Source: Bacillus bingmayongensis
GTDB taxonomy: Bacteria; Bacillota; Bacilli; Bacillales; Bacillaceae_G
DNA length: 64,000 nt
NCBI RefSeq assembly: GCF_000299035.1
Contig: NZ_JH921517.1
Location: 919,317-983,316 of the forward strand
Direction: 5' to 3'
Made by a program: the position numbers and the translations under genes. A model generated the notes under the pieces. It worked only from the letters and a program-made list of their open reading frames with translations, had not been told where the DNA came from and did no database searches. Below are positions 45,182 to 54,466 of the stretch, in pieces; within the stretch, counting starts at the first letter, position 1, and each line of letters starts with the position of its first letter.

Positions 45182-46666
45182 TTAGTTCAGGTTCACCCAA
45201 ACACTCTTCACTTCTGTATAGTTGTTTAATGCATAGGATCCCATTTCACGACCAAGACCAGATTGCTTAAATCCACCAAATGGAGAAGCGGCATCAAATA
45301 CGTTATAACAGTTTACCCACACTGTACCAGCTCGTACTTTACTTGCAATATAGTGAGCATTTTTTACATTTTCTGTCCATACCCCAGCAGCTAAACCAAA
45401 AGATGATTTGTTTGCACGTTCAATTACTTCATCAATATCATTAAACGGCAACGCGGAGATAACAGGACCGAAAATTTCTTCTTTGGCAATTGTCATTTCA
45501 TCATTTACATCTGCGAATACTGTTGGGGCAACGAAATACCCTTCTTCAAACGGTTTATTTCCACCACAAAGTACTTCCGCACCTTCTTCAATTCCTTTTT
45601 CGATGTATCCCATTACACGTTTTTGTTGTTCTTCAGAAACAAGAGGTCCAATTGTAGTTTGAGGATCTAGGCCTGCACCTTGAGTTAATTTCTTTGAGTA
45701 AAGAACAAGGTCAGCCATAACGTTATCATACATTTTCTTTGGAATAAATAAACGTGACCCAGCACAGCATACTTGGCCTTGGTTAAACATAACGCCAGAA
45801 AGGGCTGCTGGAATTGCACGAGATAAATCAGCATCTGGTAGGATAATATTTGGTGATTTACCGCCAAGTTCTAGCGTAACGCGTTTCAATGTTTCAGATG
45901 CTTGTCTCATAATTTGTTTACCAACAGGGGTCGAACCTGTAAATGCAATTTTATCAACGAGAGGATGATTGACGAGAGCTTGTCCAGCTGTTTCACCGAA
46001 TCCTGGTACGATGTTAACAACACCTTTTGGGAATCCAGCTTCTTCAAATAATTCAGCTAAGTATAGAGCGGAAAGAGGTGTTTGTTCTGCTGGCTTCAAC
46101 ACGATTGTACAACCAGTTGCAAGAGCAGCACCCATTTTCCACATTGCCATTAGAAGAGGGAAGTTCCATGGAATAATTTGACCAACAACACCAACAGCTT
46201 CATGGCGTGTATAGTTAAAATATTCACCGGAGACTGGGATTGTTTGACCGACAATTTTTGTAGCCCAGCCAGCGTAATAACGCATATGTTCAATTGCAAG
46301 CGGAATGTCTGCTGCTAACGTTTCACGGATTGGTTTTCCGTTGTCTAATGTTTCTAGTTGTGCTAGTTCTTCTTTATGCTCTTCCATTAAATCTGCAAGT
46401 TTGTACATAAGACGGCTTCGTTCAGCGCCGCTAATACGTGACCAAGGACCTTCATCGAAGGCTTGTCTTGCAGCCATTACTGCTTTATGAATATCTTCGC
46501 GACCAGCTTCGGAAACGATAGCAAGTGTTTCACCAGTTGCTGGGTTAGGAGTTTTAAACGTCTTACCGGAAGCGCTTTCGATGAACGCTCCATTTACATA
46601 TAATTTTTTTGTTCCTTGCAGAAACTTCTCTACTTTTTCATGAAGATTTACAGCTAGTTGACTCAT
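45182..46666 (-). CDS. dhaS: Aldehyde dehydrogenase (DhaS type)
   Basis: NAD(P)-dependent aldehyde dehydrogenase of 494 residues. The general base Glu is in VTLELGGKSPN and the catalytic Cys in NQGQVCCAGSR; the cofactor loop is FTGSTPVGKQIM, and IPWNFPL and EEIFGPV are standard blocks. Length and C-terminus KQSGLGREMGSYALNNYTEVKSVW agree with B. subtilis DhaS. Aliphatic aldehyde detoxification is the likely role. GGGGG lies before the ATG. The upstream 270 bp (to 46940) has no gene. Confidence 0.9.
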   Translation of the reverse strand: MSQLAVNLHEKVEKFLQGTKKLYVNGAFIESASGKTFKTPNPATGETLAIVSEAGREDIHKAVMAARQAFDEGPWSRISGAERSRLMYKLADLMEEHKEELAQLETLDNGKPIRETLAADIPLAIEHMRYYAGWATKIVGQTIPVSGEYFNYTRHEAVGVVGQIIPWNFPLLMAMWKMGAALATGCTIVLKPAEQTPLSALYLAELFEEAGFPKGVVNIVPGFGETAGQALVNHPLVDKIAFTGSTPVGKQIMRQASETLKRVTLELGGKSPNIILPDADLSRAIPAALSGVMFNQGQVCCAGSRLFIPKKMYDNVMADLVLYSKKLTQGAGLDPQTTIGPLVSEEQQKRVMGYIEKGIEEGAEVLCGGNKPFEEGYFVAPTVFADVNDEMTIAKEEIFGPVISALPFNDIDEVIERANKSSFGLAAGVWTENVKNAHYIASKVRAGTVWVNCYNVFDAASPFGGFKQSGLGREMGSYALNNYTEVKSVWVNLN

Positions 46667-46940
46667 TGTATAACCCCCTTGAAAATATAATGTAAACGCA
46701 GTACGAGACGGCGTTTATTCCTGTAACAGGGTTGTAAAGAAACTAGGTGAAAGACCTCTAATTTTAATCATAAATAACAAAGACTGAAAATTCAAATTTC
46801 AATTGCGTTACAATTGTAAAAATTATGTAATAAATAACTGCATTCTACATGATTATAAAAATTCCTGTGCGTTTTTGTTTTCTAGTAGGAAAAACTAGAA
46901 AAACAATGGTACAATTATACCTCGTGAGAGGAGGGGAAAA

Positions 46941-47219
46941 ATGAAGAATCATCATGATGATCCACGTTTTCGAATTGCCCATAGAGAAGCGTTAATTGGT
47001 CTTGGACTCGCTTTTATTAATTTTATAATATGGTATGGATTTGCCTATGGGCTTGGTAGTAAGGATCCAAGTGAGTATACATATGTATTAGGTTTTCCGG
47101 CATGGTTTTTTTATAGCTGTATAGTTGGATTTGTTGTAATGGTTATCCTTCTTATTTTAGTTGTACGTTTTGTATTTCAAGATATTTCGCTCGATGAGGA
47201 AGAAAAAAGTGAGGAATGA
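46941..47219 (+). CDS. yhdT: YhdT-type small subunit next to PanF
   Basis: 92-residue protein with two spans (about 20-40 and 52-78) of the DUF997/YhdT family, FRIAHREALIGLGLAFINF being characteristic. It lies 3 bp before panF, and this pairing is common in bacteria; the protein is thought to accompany the symporter. GAGGAGGGG precedes the ATG. Confidence 0.85.
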   Translation: MKNHHDDPRFRIAHREALIGLGLAFINFIIWYGFAYGLGSKDPSEYTYVLGFPAWFFYSCIVGFVVMVILLILVVRFVFQDISLDEEEKSEE

Positions 47220-47222
47220 TAA

Positions 47223-48656
47223 ATGAATTGGTACGTAATAATTCCAATGATAATTTCTTTTATCATTGTATTTTTAATTGGTGTATATGCATCAAGGCGT
47301 GTACAAGCGACGGCTCATAATAAATTTTTACAAGAATACTTTCTTGGAGGCCGTGAGCTTGGCGGTCTATTATTAGCTATGACAATGATTGCTACGTACG
47401 GTAGTGCGAGTAGTTTTATCGGTGGACCTGGTATTGCATATAATATGGGGCTTGGATGGGTATTATTGTCAGCGATCCAGGTTGTAACGGGTTATATTGT
47501 CTTGACAGTAATTGGTAAAAAGTTTGCGATCATTGCAAGAAAGATGGAAGCAATTACGCTTATTGATTATTTAAAGGGAAGATACAATCATAAAGCAGTG
47601 GTCATTCTTTCAGCATTATGTATTATTATCTTTTTATTTTCAGCAACAGTTGCCCAGTGGGTTGGAGGCGGAAGGTTAATTGAATCATTAACAGGTCTTT
47701 CGTATACAACGTCTTTATTTCTTTTTACATTTTCTGTACTGGTATATGTTTTAATTGGTGGATTTCGAGCAGTTGCTTTATCTGACACATTACTCGGCAT
47801 TATTATGTTGGCGGGTACGACAATTATTTTAATTGCAACGGTGATTGCTGGTGGTGGAATTGAAAAGATCATGCAAGAACTCGTTCAAATTAATCCCAAT
47901 TTAATTACACCGTTTGGAGCGGATGGTAGTTTAACGAAAACGTATGTGACGTCATTTTGGATATTAATTGGTGTTGGTGTTGTTGGATTACCACAAATTA
48001 GCGTGCGCGCGATGTCTTATAAAAATTCAAAAGCAATGCATCAAGCGTTAATTATCGGAACAATTGTTGTCGGTACAATTATGATTGGTATGCACTTAAC
48101 GGGTGTGTTTGCTCGTGTAGTACTTCCAGGCATAAATGTACCTGACAAAGTGATGCCACTTCTTGCGATGGAAGTATTACCACCTTGGCTTGCGGGGATC
48201 TTTCTCGCTGCACCAATGGCGGCCATTATGTCTACTGTAAACTCACTATTATTACTTGTGAGTTCATCAATCATTAAAGATATATATGTGAACTATATCA
48301 ATGAAAAGGCTACGGACACGATTATCAAGAAAGGAAGCTTGTGGATTACTGGAATCGTCGGTTTACTCGTGTATGCAGCAGCTATCAAACCACCGGATTT
48401 CTTGATTTGGTTAAATTTATTTTCTTTTGGTGGATTAGAAGCAGCATTTATTTGGCCTATTGTTTTAGGACTATATTGGAAGAAGGGAAATGCAACTGGT
48501 GCACTCGCTTCAATTTTCGTTGGTGTTGGTTCTTATATGATATTTCACCTTTGTTTCCCAAAACCGTTTGATCTGCATACAGTCGTGTTTCCAATTTGTT
48601 TTGCTTTCATTGCGTATATAATAGGTAGTATACTAACGTCAAATAAAGTAGCGTAA
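47223..48656 (+). CDS. panF: Sodium/pantothenate symporter PanF
   Basis: Solute:sodium symporter of 477 residues, 13 spans. FLGGRELGGLLLAMTMIATYGSASSFIGGPG is in the family N-terminal block, and GVGVVGLPQISVRAMSYK corresponds to the sodium symporter signature region. The close match to PanF and the preceding YhdT gene support pantothenate uptake for CoA synthesis. Start at ATG 47223, three bases after yhdT. Confidence 0.9.
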   Translation: MNWYVIIPMIISFIIVFLIGVYASRRVQATAHNKFLQEYFLGGRELGGLLLAMTMIATYGSASSFIGGPGIAYNMGLGWVLLSAIQVVTGYIVLTVIGKKFAIIARKMEAITLIDYLKGRYNHKAVVILSALCIIIFLFSATVAQWVGGGRLIESLTGLSYTTSLFLFTFSVLVYVLIGGFRAVALSDTLLGIIMLAGTTIILIATVIAGGGIEKIMQELVQINPNLITPFGADGSLTKTYVTSFWILIGVGVVGLPQISVRAMSYKNSKAMHQALIIGTIVVGTIMIGMHLTGVFARVVLPGINVPDKVMPLLAMEVLPPWLAGIFLAAPMAAIMSTVNSLLLLVSSSIIKDIYVNYINEKATDTIIKKGSLWITGIVGLLVYAAAIKPPDFLIWLNLFSFGGLEAAFIWPIVLGLYWKKGNATGALASIFVGVGSYMIFHLCFPKPFDLHTVVFPICFAFIAYIIGSILTSNKVA

Positions 48657-48778
48657 AGATATAGATTTGAATAAAATATACAAATTAGATATGTTCAATA
48701 GTTTTTAATCAATGATTGAAAAAGATGTTTGGATTAGAGTAGAAGAGTTTATGCTCTAACCAAATAAATTTGTTATAT

Positions 48779-48825
48779 AAAAAGTAGAGCTCTAATAGAT
48801 TTCAATAAGAGCTCTACTTTTTATA
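48779..48825. terminator. Bidirectional terminator panF / doxX
   Basis: 15-bp stem AAAAAGTAGAGCTCT / AGAGCTCTACTTTTT with a 14-base loop. Confidence 0.9.
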
Positions 48826-48838
48826 ATAAAAAATCTAT

Positions 48839-49354
48839 TTATGATGCAAATTTACGTGTAGGATAGGTTGGACAGTTAGTTTTGTTTTTATGGAAAAGTT
48901 TTTGAAAAACAAATCCGTCTAAACCGACGCGTCCGGCATTATGGCCTGCTACTAAAATAAGTATAGATAATAGCATCATATTTGGATTCGTACTCACTGT
49001 TCCACTTAATAGAAAAGCAGTGTTCATGATAACCCCGAAAAATGCAGCAGTTTTAGTAAGCCCTCCAAAAAGAAGCCCAAGCCCGACTAAAATTTCTCCC
49101 CATTGTACGAGAAAGCTAAATAAATCAGCATGTGGAAGAGCAAAATGTTGTAGAAAATCAGCCCACCAACCTTGTACAGCTGGATGATCTCCACTCGCTT
49201 TCGCAATGGCACCTTTTAAAAATCCACTTGCGTTAAATGGCTGGCCGAAAAGCTTCCCTAATCCAGCAGATAACCAGGCATACCCTAAATATAAGCGAAG
49301 AGGTAATAGAATAAATAATGCTTTTTTGTCATTACGTAAAAAATCAATAAACAT
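48839..49354 (-). CDS. DoxX-family membrane protein
   Basis: 171 residues from ATG at 49354 with GGAGGAA upstream; the longer frame to 49453 lacks support. Four spans and the family blocks RLYLGYAWLSAGLGKLF, LFSFLVQWGEILVGLGLLFGG. A thioredoxin-free DoxX/DoxD-type protein, possibly linked to quinone or thiol oxidation; function not established. C-terminus CPTYPTRKFAS is unusual in having a Cys close to the end. Confidence 0.85.
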   Translation of the reverse strand: MFIDFLRNDKKALFILLPLRLYLGYAWLSAGLGKLFGQPFNASGFLKGAIAKASGDHPAVQGWWADFLQHFALPHADLFSFLVQWGEILVGLGLLFGGLTKTAAFFGVIMNTAFLLSGTVSTNPNMMLLSILILVAGHNAGRVGLDGFVFQKLFHKNKTNCPTYPTRKFAS

Positions 49355-49604
49355 AATAAATTCCTCCGATACATAATAAAATGTATTTACAAGTTTATTA
49401 TGTATTTTTGTGAATCGAATCACAATGAACGAAGTTTGAACAAATGGTTCCATCGAATGATTTTTTTGAATAATTCATTATTTGTTCAAAAAGCAGTGTG
49501 CGAATAATGCGTAATTATTATTTGGGGTGTTTATGCTCTGAAAAATAGCTAACATGTATTTTCGTTTATACCATAATAAGAGGTGAAGGAATGGGGGGAG
49601 TGCC

Positions 49605-50537
49605 ATGAAAAAGGTGCTTTTTTTAGGGGATCCTGGTATTGATGATTCTTTAGCCATTATGTACGGGCTGTTGCATCCTGAGATTGAAATTGTTGGGATT
49701 GTAACTGGATATGGAAATGTAACACAAGAACAAGCAACGAGCAATGCTGCGTATTTACTGCAACTAGCAGGTAGAGAAGATATACCGATTATAAATGGAG
49801 CGAAAATGCCGTTGTCAGGTGAATTTACAACATATTATCCTGAAATTCATGGAGCGGAAGGTTTAGGGCCAATTCGCCCTCCAAAAACCATTCAACCAAA
49901 TATTAAATCGTTTTGCACAATCTTTGACATTATTAAGCGTTACAAAAAAGAAATTATTATTGTTGATGCAGGGAGATCGACAAGTTTAGCAACGGCATTC
50001 ATATTAGGAAGAGATATAATGAAAGATGTAAAAGAGTATTATAGTATGGGTGGTGCCTTTCTTGTCCCAGGGAATGTTACGTCTGTAGCAGAGGCGAATT
50101 TTCATGGTGATGCACTCGCTGCAAATGTTGTGACACACTACGCAAAGAATTTGACACTAATTCCACTCAATGTTACAAAGGATGCGATTATTACACCAGA
50201 AACTGTTCAATATATAACGAAACATTCAAAAACAAAATTTAGGGAATTAATTGACCCTATTTTTAAGTATTATTATAAAGCATATAAGAAAATAAATCCG
50301 AAAATTACTGGAAGTCCCATTCATGATGTTGTTACGATGATGGCAGTTGTGAATCCGTCTATTATTGAATATGTATACCGGAAAGTAGATGTGGACTTAG
50401 AAGGGAGTGCAAAGGGCGAAAGTATTGCTGATTTCCGGCCGCAACCTGATGCAACAGCTCTTAAAAATTGGGTGAGAATTGGATGGAAATTAAATAATAA
50501 GAAGTTTGTTGAAAACTTTGTTCGAATTATGACATAG
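49605..50537 (+). CDS. Inosine-uridine-type nucleoside hydrolase with altered motif
   Basis: 310 residues of the IUNH family, which split nucleosides to base and ribose. The calcium/substrate motif DxDPGxDD reads FLGDPGIDDS: the first Asp (Asp8 in the Crithidia enzyme) is Leu, while the Asp pair and the preceding key Asp are kept. The later HD motif is in SPIHDVVTM, and EANFHGDALAA is the mid block. Activity may thus differ from standard. GGGGGAG lies upstream of the ATG at 49605. Confidence 0.88.
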   Translation: MKKVLFLGDPGIDDSLAIMYGLLHPEIEIVGIVTGYGNVTQEQATSNAAYLLQLAGREDIPIINGAKMPLSGEFTTYYPEIHGAEGLGPIRPPKTIQPNIKSFCTIFDIIKRYKKEIIIVDAGRSTSLATAFILGRDIMKDVKEYYSMGGAFLVPGNVTSVAEANFHGDALAANVVTHYAKNLTLIPLNVTKDAIITPETVQYITKHSKTKFRELIDPIFKYYYKAYKKINPKITGSPIHDVVTMMAVVNPSIIEYVYRKVDVDLEGSAKGESIADFRPQPDATALKNWVRIGWKLNNKKFVENFVRIMT

Positions 50538-50567
50538 ACATAATAGGAGAGTGCAAGTTACAATGAT

Positions 50568-50600
50568 AGAGACGATTATTTAGATAATCGTCTCTATTGT
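50568..50600 (+). terminator. Terminator after the nucleoside hydrolase
   Basis: Stem AGAGACGATTAT / ATAATCGTCTCT with 4-base loop, then TTGTTTTG. Confidence 0.85.
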
Positions 50601-50656
50601 TTTGTTTATAACTGTATATGATAGATAAAAGATATAAATTAGGAGAGGGAATTCAC

Positions 50657-51766
50657 TTGAGAAAAGTTATAATATGTGCGGGAATCATTAGTGTATTCAT
50701 AGTGCTTATATCCGGTAACTTTTTAGTGAAAAAAGTTTGGAGTTCTAATAATGATGATGCTGAATATATTGCTTCATTTGTTGAAGAACATAAAGATGAA
50801 AAAAATAGTGCCTTACTTATAAAAAGAAATGATAAAGTTGTTTATTCTGTAAATCCAAATGTTGTGTTACCAGTTGCCAGCACGATGAAATTAATTGTCG
50901 CATTTGAATTTACGAAACAAGTTGTAGACGGAAGAATTGATCCAAATAGTTATGTGTCAATTGATGATGTAAATCGTTATTATGTTCCAAATACAGATGG
51001 TGGTGCGCAGAATCGTTGGCAAAAGTATTTAATAAGAACTGGAAAAATGGATGAAAATGCAGTTTCTTTAGAAGAAGTTGCGAAAGGAATGGTGAAGTTT
51101 AGTTCAAATGCAAATACAGAATATTTAATGGATCGACTTGGACTAGATCATATTAATCAAAATTTACAAAATTTATCACTTCCTTCACATCAACCGTTAT
51201 TTCCTATCGTTTCTGCTCTATACATTCCGGGATATTTGCATAAGGAATTGCATGTTCCAAAAAACAAATTAGAGAAAAAGCTAAAAGAAATGTCTGCAGA
51301 AGAATATCGTCGCTATGCTATGTTAATACATGAAGGGTTAAAAGAAAAAGGACCATTATTACAAAAAGAAATTCCACTCTATTTAGAAGAAAAATATGAA
51401 AAAATGTGGTCAGATAAGTTGCCAGCTGCATCCGCGAATGATTATATGGTGCTTTTGGAAAAAGCGAACCATAAAACAGGATTTACAATAGCTGAAGAAA
51501 AAGAGTGGGCAAATCTCGTTGAAACGGACATGAAAGCAAAGAAGTATCGTAAGACATTCAGACATGCAGGGCAAAAAAATGGTTATACACCATGGACGTT
51601 AACAAAAGCTGTTTATGCTACTGATAAACTTGGGAATTGTACAGAAATCGTGTTTTTAGCAAACCAATTGGATGAAGATGATAGTGCAGAGCTTCGTAAG
51701 CACTTGCGGAATTTACATTTCCAGGTGCTACAAAGTGAAAAATATGATGCAACTGTTATTAAATAA
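50657..51766 (+). CDS. Membrane-anchored serine hydrolase (beta-lactamase-like fold)
   Basis: 369 residues from TTG at 50657, chosen because AGGAGAGGGA lies just before it. One N-terminal span (about 7-27). The SxxK motif is in VASTMKLI and an SxN motif in FSSNANTEY; the third motif seems to be HAGQKNG in place of KTG. This is the class A beta-lactamase/serine hydrolase fold facing outside. The atypical third motif makes true beta-lactamase activity unlikely; a peptidase or esterase is more likely. Confidence 0.8.
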   Translation: MRKVIICAGIISVFIVLISGNFLVKKVWSSNNDDAEYIASFVEEHKDEKNSALLIKRNDKVVYSVNPNVVLPVASTMKLIVAFEFTKQVVDGRIDPNSYVSIDDVNRYYVPNTDGGAQNRWQKYLIRTGKMDENAVSLEEVAKGMVKFSSNANTEYLMDRLGLDHINQNLQNLSLPSHQPLFPIVSALYIPGYLHKELHVPKNKLEKKLKEMSAEEYRRYAMLIHEGLKEKGPLLQKEIPLYLEEKYEKMWSDKLPAASANDYMVLLEKANHKTGFTIAEEKEWANLVETDMKAKKYRKTFRHAGQKNGYTPWTLTKAVYATDKLGNCTEIVFLANQLDEDDSAELRKHLRNLHFQVLQSEKYDATVIK

Positions 51767-51797
51767 ACCTGATGCGTGAAGCATCGGGTTTTATTTT
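51765..51797 (+). terminator. Terminator after the serine hydrolase
   Basis: Stem AAACC-GATGC / GCATC-GGTTT followed by TATTTTT; directly joined to a bcr1 repeat. Confidence 0.8.
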
Positions 51798-51952
51798 TAT
51801 CCCGCTATTTGCGGGCAGTAATACTCCCACTTCAAAATTCGATGGAAGCAAAGAAGAGAGGTGGGAGATAAACTGCCCGTAAAAGCCCGATTGGTGAGGG
51901 CTGATAATCAGTAGGAATGAAGAAAACTCCACTGATTAAAGTTTCACTTTAT
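51798..51952 (+). repeat. bcr1-type repeat, full length (155 bp)
   Basis: Runs from TATCCCGCTATTTGCGGGCA to GTTTCACTTTAT. It has all segments and serves as the reference copy for this window: CAAAATTCGATGGAAGC, AACTGCCCGTAAAAGCCCG, ATTGGTGAGGGCTGATAATC. Confidence 0.9.
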
Positions 51953-52016
51953 ACAAGCACCTTTTCAGAAGCTCAGGGTATGATGATTAGTAAACAACTG
52001 GGCGAAAGGGGAAAAG

Positions 52017-53528
52017 GTGATGAAACAAAATAAGGAAGAATTTATAAAGGGTGAAGGCGCTGATTTCCCTGGGGAAACCTATGTGAATTGTGTGTTACAG
52101 CATGTGTTCCAATTTCAGCGAGATTACTTATTGCAAGAGATGTTTATGATTCATCGTGCTCATATTATCATGCTTAGTGAACAAAAATTAATGAAACAAG
52201 AAGATGCAAAAGTTATTTTAACAGCGTTAGAGAAAGTAGCACAAATTCCAAAGAGTCAATTATTGTATGAGAAGGAACATGAAGATCTCTTTTTTTTAAT
52301 TGAACATTTAATTGTCAAAGAAGCGAATGATGATCTGGTAAGCAATATGCATATTGGCAGAAGCCGAAATGATATGGGAGTGACAATGTATAGGATGAGT
52401 TTACGTCGTTACCTACTACGTTTTATGGAGCATTTTATCTTACTACAAGAAAGTATATTACAACTTGCTGATGAACATATGGAAACAATTATGCCTGCTT
52501 ATACACATACGCAGCCTGCTCAACCAACAGCATTTGGTCATTATATGTTAGCTGTCTATGATGTGATGCAAAGAGATTTAGAACGCATTTGGAAGACCTA
52601 TTATCTTGTGAATTACTCGCCAATGGGTGCGGCAGCTCTTTCTACAACAAGTTTTCCTATTAACAGACAGAGAGTTGCTCAGTTACTTGGTTTTTCAAAT
52701 GTTATTGAGAATTCATATGATGCGGTCGCAGGTGCTGATTATTTACTGGACGTCAGTTCCTTGCTTATGATGACGATGACAAATATGAGTAGATGGCTCC
52801 ATGATTTCTTACTACTAGCAACAAAAGAATACAATGGGATTGCTGTTGCAAATCCTTATGTACAAATCAGCAGTATAATGCCACAAAAACGGAATCCTGT
52901 TTCAATTGAACACGCTCGTGCTCTCGCTAGCAGTGCACTTGGAGAAGCTTTTACTGTATTTCAAATGATTCATAATACACCGTTTGGAGACATTGTTGAT
53001 ACAGAAGATGATTTACAGCCGTATTTATATGGGGGAATCGAAAAAGCAATTCGTGTTTTTTGTATGATGAATGCAGTGATTCGAACAATGAAGGTGGAAG
53101 ATGAAATTTTAAGAAATCGCTCATTTAAACATGCGATTACAATAACAGATTTTGCAGACGTATTAACAAAAAATTATAATATTCCTTTCCGGCGTGCTCA
53201 TCGTGCTGCAAGTGATATCGCAACGATGTCTATACAGCAGAAAAAAGAGTTGCATGAACTAAAGTTCACAGAAGTAAATATGTACTTACAAGAAAACTTT
53301 AATATAATACTTTCAGAAAAAGAATGGAAAGACATTATATCACCAGAAGCGTTTGTTGAAAAACGGACTGTATATGGTGGGCCAAGTAAAAAAGAAATGA
53401 TGCGTATGATTGAAAAGAGGAAAGAGTTTTTTAAGAAAGAAGAAATTAAGTTTGAAAGGGAAAAACAACGGATCTCACAAGTTGAAAAAGAATTAATAAT
53501 GCGTGTTTTAAATATTGTTGAATCGTAA
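52017..53528 (+). CDS. Argininosuccinate-lyase paralogue
   Basis: 503 residues of the fumarase/aspartase superfamily. The signature SSIMPQKRNP, the early MHIGRSRNDM and the TQPAQPTAFGHY block match argininosuccinate lyase; the catalytic Ser is in the signature loop. No argG or other arginine genes are nearby, and the C-terminal helix is longer than in standard ArgH. It may act on another amino-acid-derived substrate. Start GTG at 52017 or ATG at 52020, with AAAGGGG upstream. Confidence 0.82.
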   Translation: MMKQNKEEFIKGEGADFPGETYVNCVLQHVFQFQRDYLLQEMFMIHRAHIIMLSEQKLMKQEDAKVILTALEKVAQIPKSQLLYEKEHEDLFFLIEHLIVKEANDDLVSNMHIGRSRNDMGVTMYRMSLRRYLLRFMEHFILLQESILQLADEHMETIMPAYTHTQPAQPTAFGHYMLAVYDVMQRDLERIWKTYYLVNYSPMGAAALSTTSFPINRQRVAQLLGFSNVIENSYDAVAGADYLLDVSSLLMMTMTNMSRWLHDFLLLATKEYNGIAVANPYVQISSIMPQKRNPVSIEHARALASSALGEAFTVFQMIHNTPFGDIVDTEDDLQPYLYGGIEKAIRVFCMMNAVIRTMKVEDEILRNRSFKHAITITDFADVLTKNYNIPFRRAHRAASDIATMSIQQKKELHELKFTEVNMYLQENFNIILSEKEWKDIISPEAFVEKRTVYGGPSKKEMMRMIEKRKEFFKKEEIKFEREKQRISQVEKELIMRVLNIVES

Positions 53529-53594
53529 AAGCAGGATTTTATGAATTAGTCGCCAATATTCTATTTAAATATAAATAGAAGGAAGAGATTGTCG

Positions 53595-54431
53595 ATGATT
53601 CAATTACAGGTATATGAAGATGTTTCTCATTTTAAGAAAGAAGTCAGTCCTATTTTAGAAATGAATGAACAAGAAAATAATTTATTATTAGGGGTGTTAC
53701 AGTCTACGGAGAATCCGTTGTTTATGGCAGTAGCAAAGCAAAATGAAAAAATTGCCCTTATATTTTTACAAACTGAGGAGAAGCAAATGATCGTTGCTAA
53801 GGCTGAGGTTTCACAAGAAATTATAGTGGAAATAGCAAAACAATTAACAAAGGTATATCCTAATATTCCTGGATTGATTGGTGAAAAGAGAGTTGTAACA
53901 CAATTAGCTAAAGAGATTGCACAACTAGAACAAAAGAAGCTTTCTATCCATATGAAGCAAGGTGTATATGAACTAAAAAAAGTAAAGAAGAAATGGGATG
54001 AACATGGCTTTTTCCGTCAAGTAAATAGTGGTGAACTAGCATTAATTGAAAAGTGGGTGTACCAATTTTGTGAAGGTGTTCATTTGCCTACTACAGAAGA
54101 AAAAGCAAAGCGAATTGCAAACACATTAGTAAGTACAAATCGCTTGTTTGGATGGGAAGTAGATGGGAGATTAGTTTCGTTAGCTGCCATAACAAGACCG
54201 ACTAAGAGTAATGTTACAGTCAATTTTGTATATACGCCGAAAGAAGAACGTAAAAAAGGGTACGCTTCTAATTGTGTAGCTGCTCTCAGTCAGCGCATGT
54301 TAGACTTAGGCTATAAAACAACTACTTTATATACGGATTTAGCAAACCCAACGTCGAATAAAATTTATCAAGAGATAGGATATGAACCAATAATGGAATC
54401 TGTATTAATATTTTTAGAACCGATAAAATAA
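53595..54431 (+). CDS. GNAT-family N-acetyltransferase
   Basis: 278 residues, ATG at 53595 with AGGAAG nine bases upstream. The C-terminal half is the GNAT fold: VNFVYTPKEERKKGYASNCV contains the acetyl-CoA loop (R/Q-x-x-G-x-A) and NPTSNKIYQEIGYEP is the last helix. The N-terminal half is an extension found in a number of Bacillus GNAT proteins. Substrate unknown. Confidence 0.82.
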   Translation: MIQLQVYEDVSHFKKEVSPILEMNEQENNLLLGVLQSTENPLFMAVAKQNEKIALIFLQTEEKQMIVAKAEVSQEIIVEIAKQLTKVYPNIPGLIGEKRVVTQLAKEIAQLEQKKLSIHMKQGVYELKKVKKKWDEHGFFRQVNSGELALIEKWVYQFCEGVHLPTTEEKAKRIANTLVSTNRLFGWEVDGRLVSLAAITRPTKSNVTVNFVYTPKEERKKGYASNCVAALSQRMLDLGYKTTTLYTDLANPTSNKIYQEIGYEPIMESVLIFLEPIK

Positions 54432-54459
54432 AAGGCTCGCTTATATGCGAGCCTTTTGC
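54431..54459. terminator. Bidirectional terminator GNAT / yueD
   Basis: Stem AAAGGCTCGC / GCGAGCCTTT with a 6-base loop between convergent genes. Confidence 0.85.
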
Positions 54460-54466
54460 TATGAAA

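Noticed and set aside
50657-51766. True beta-lactamase
   Set aside because: SxxK and SxN motifs exist, but the KTG motif is not standard and there is an N-terminal span; a general serine hydrolase is a safer call.
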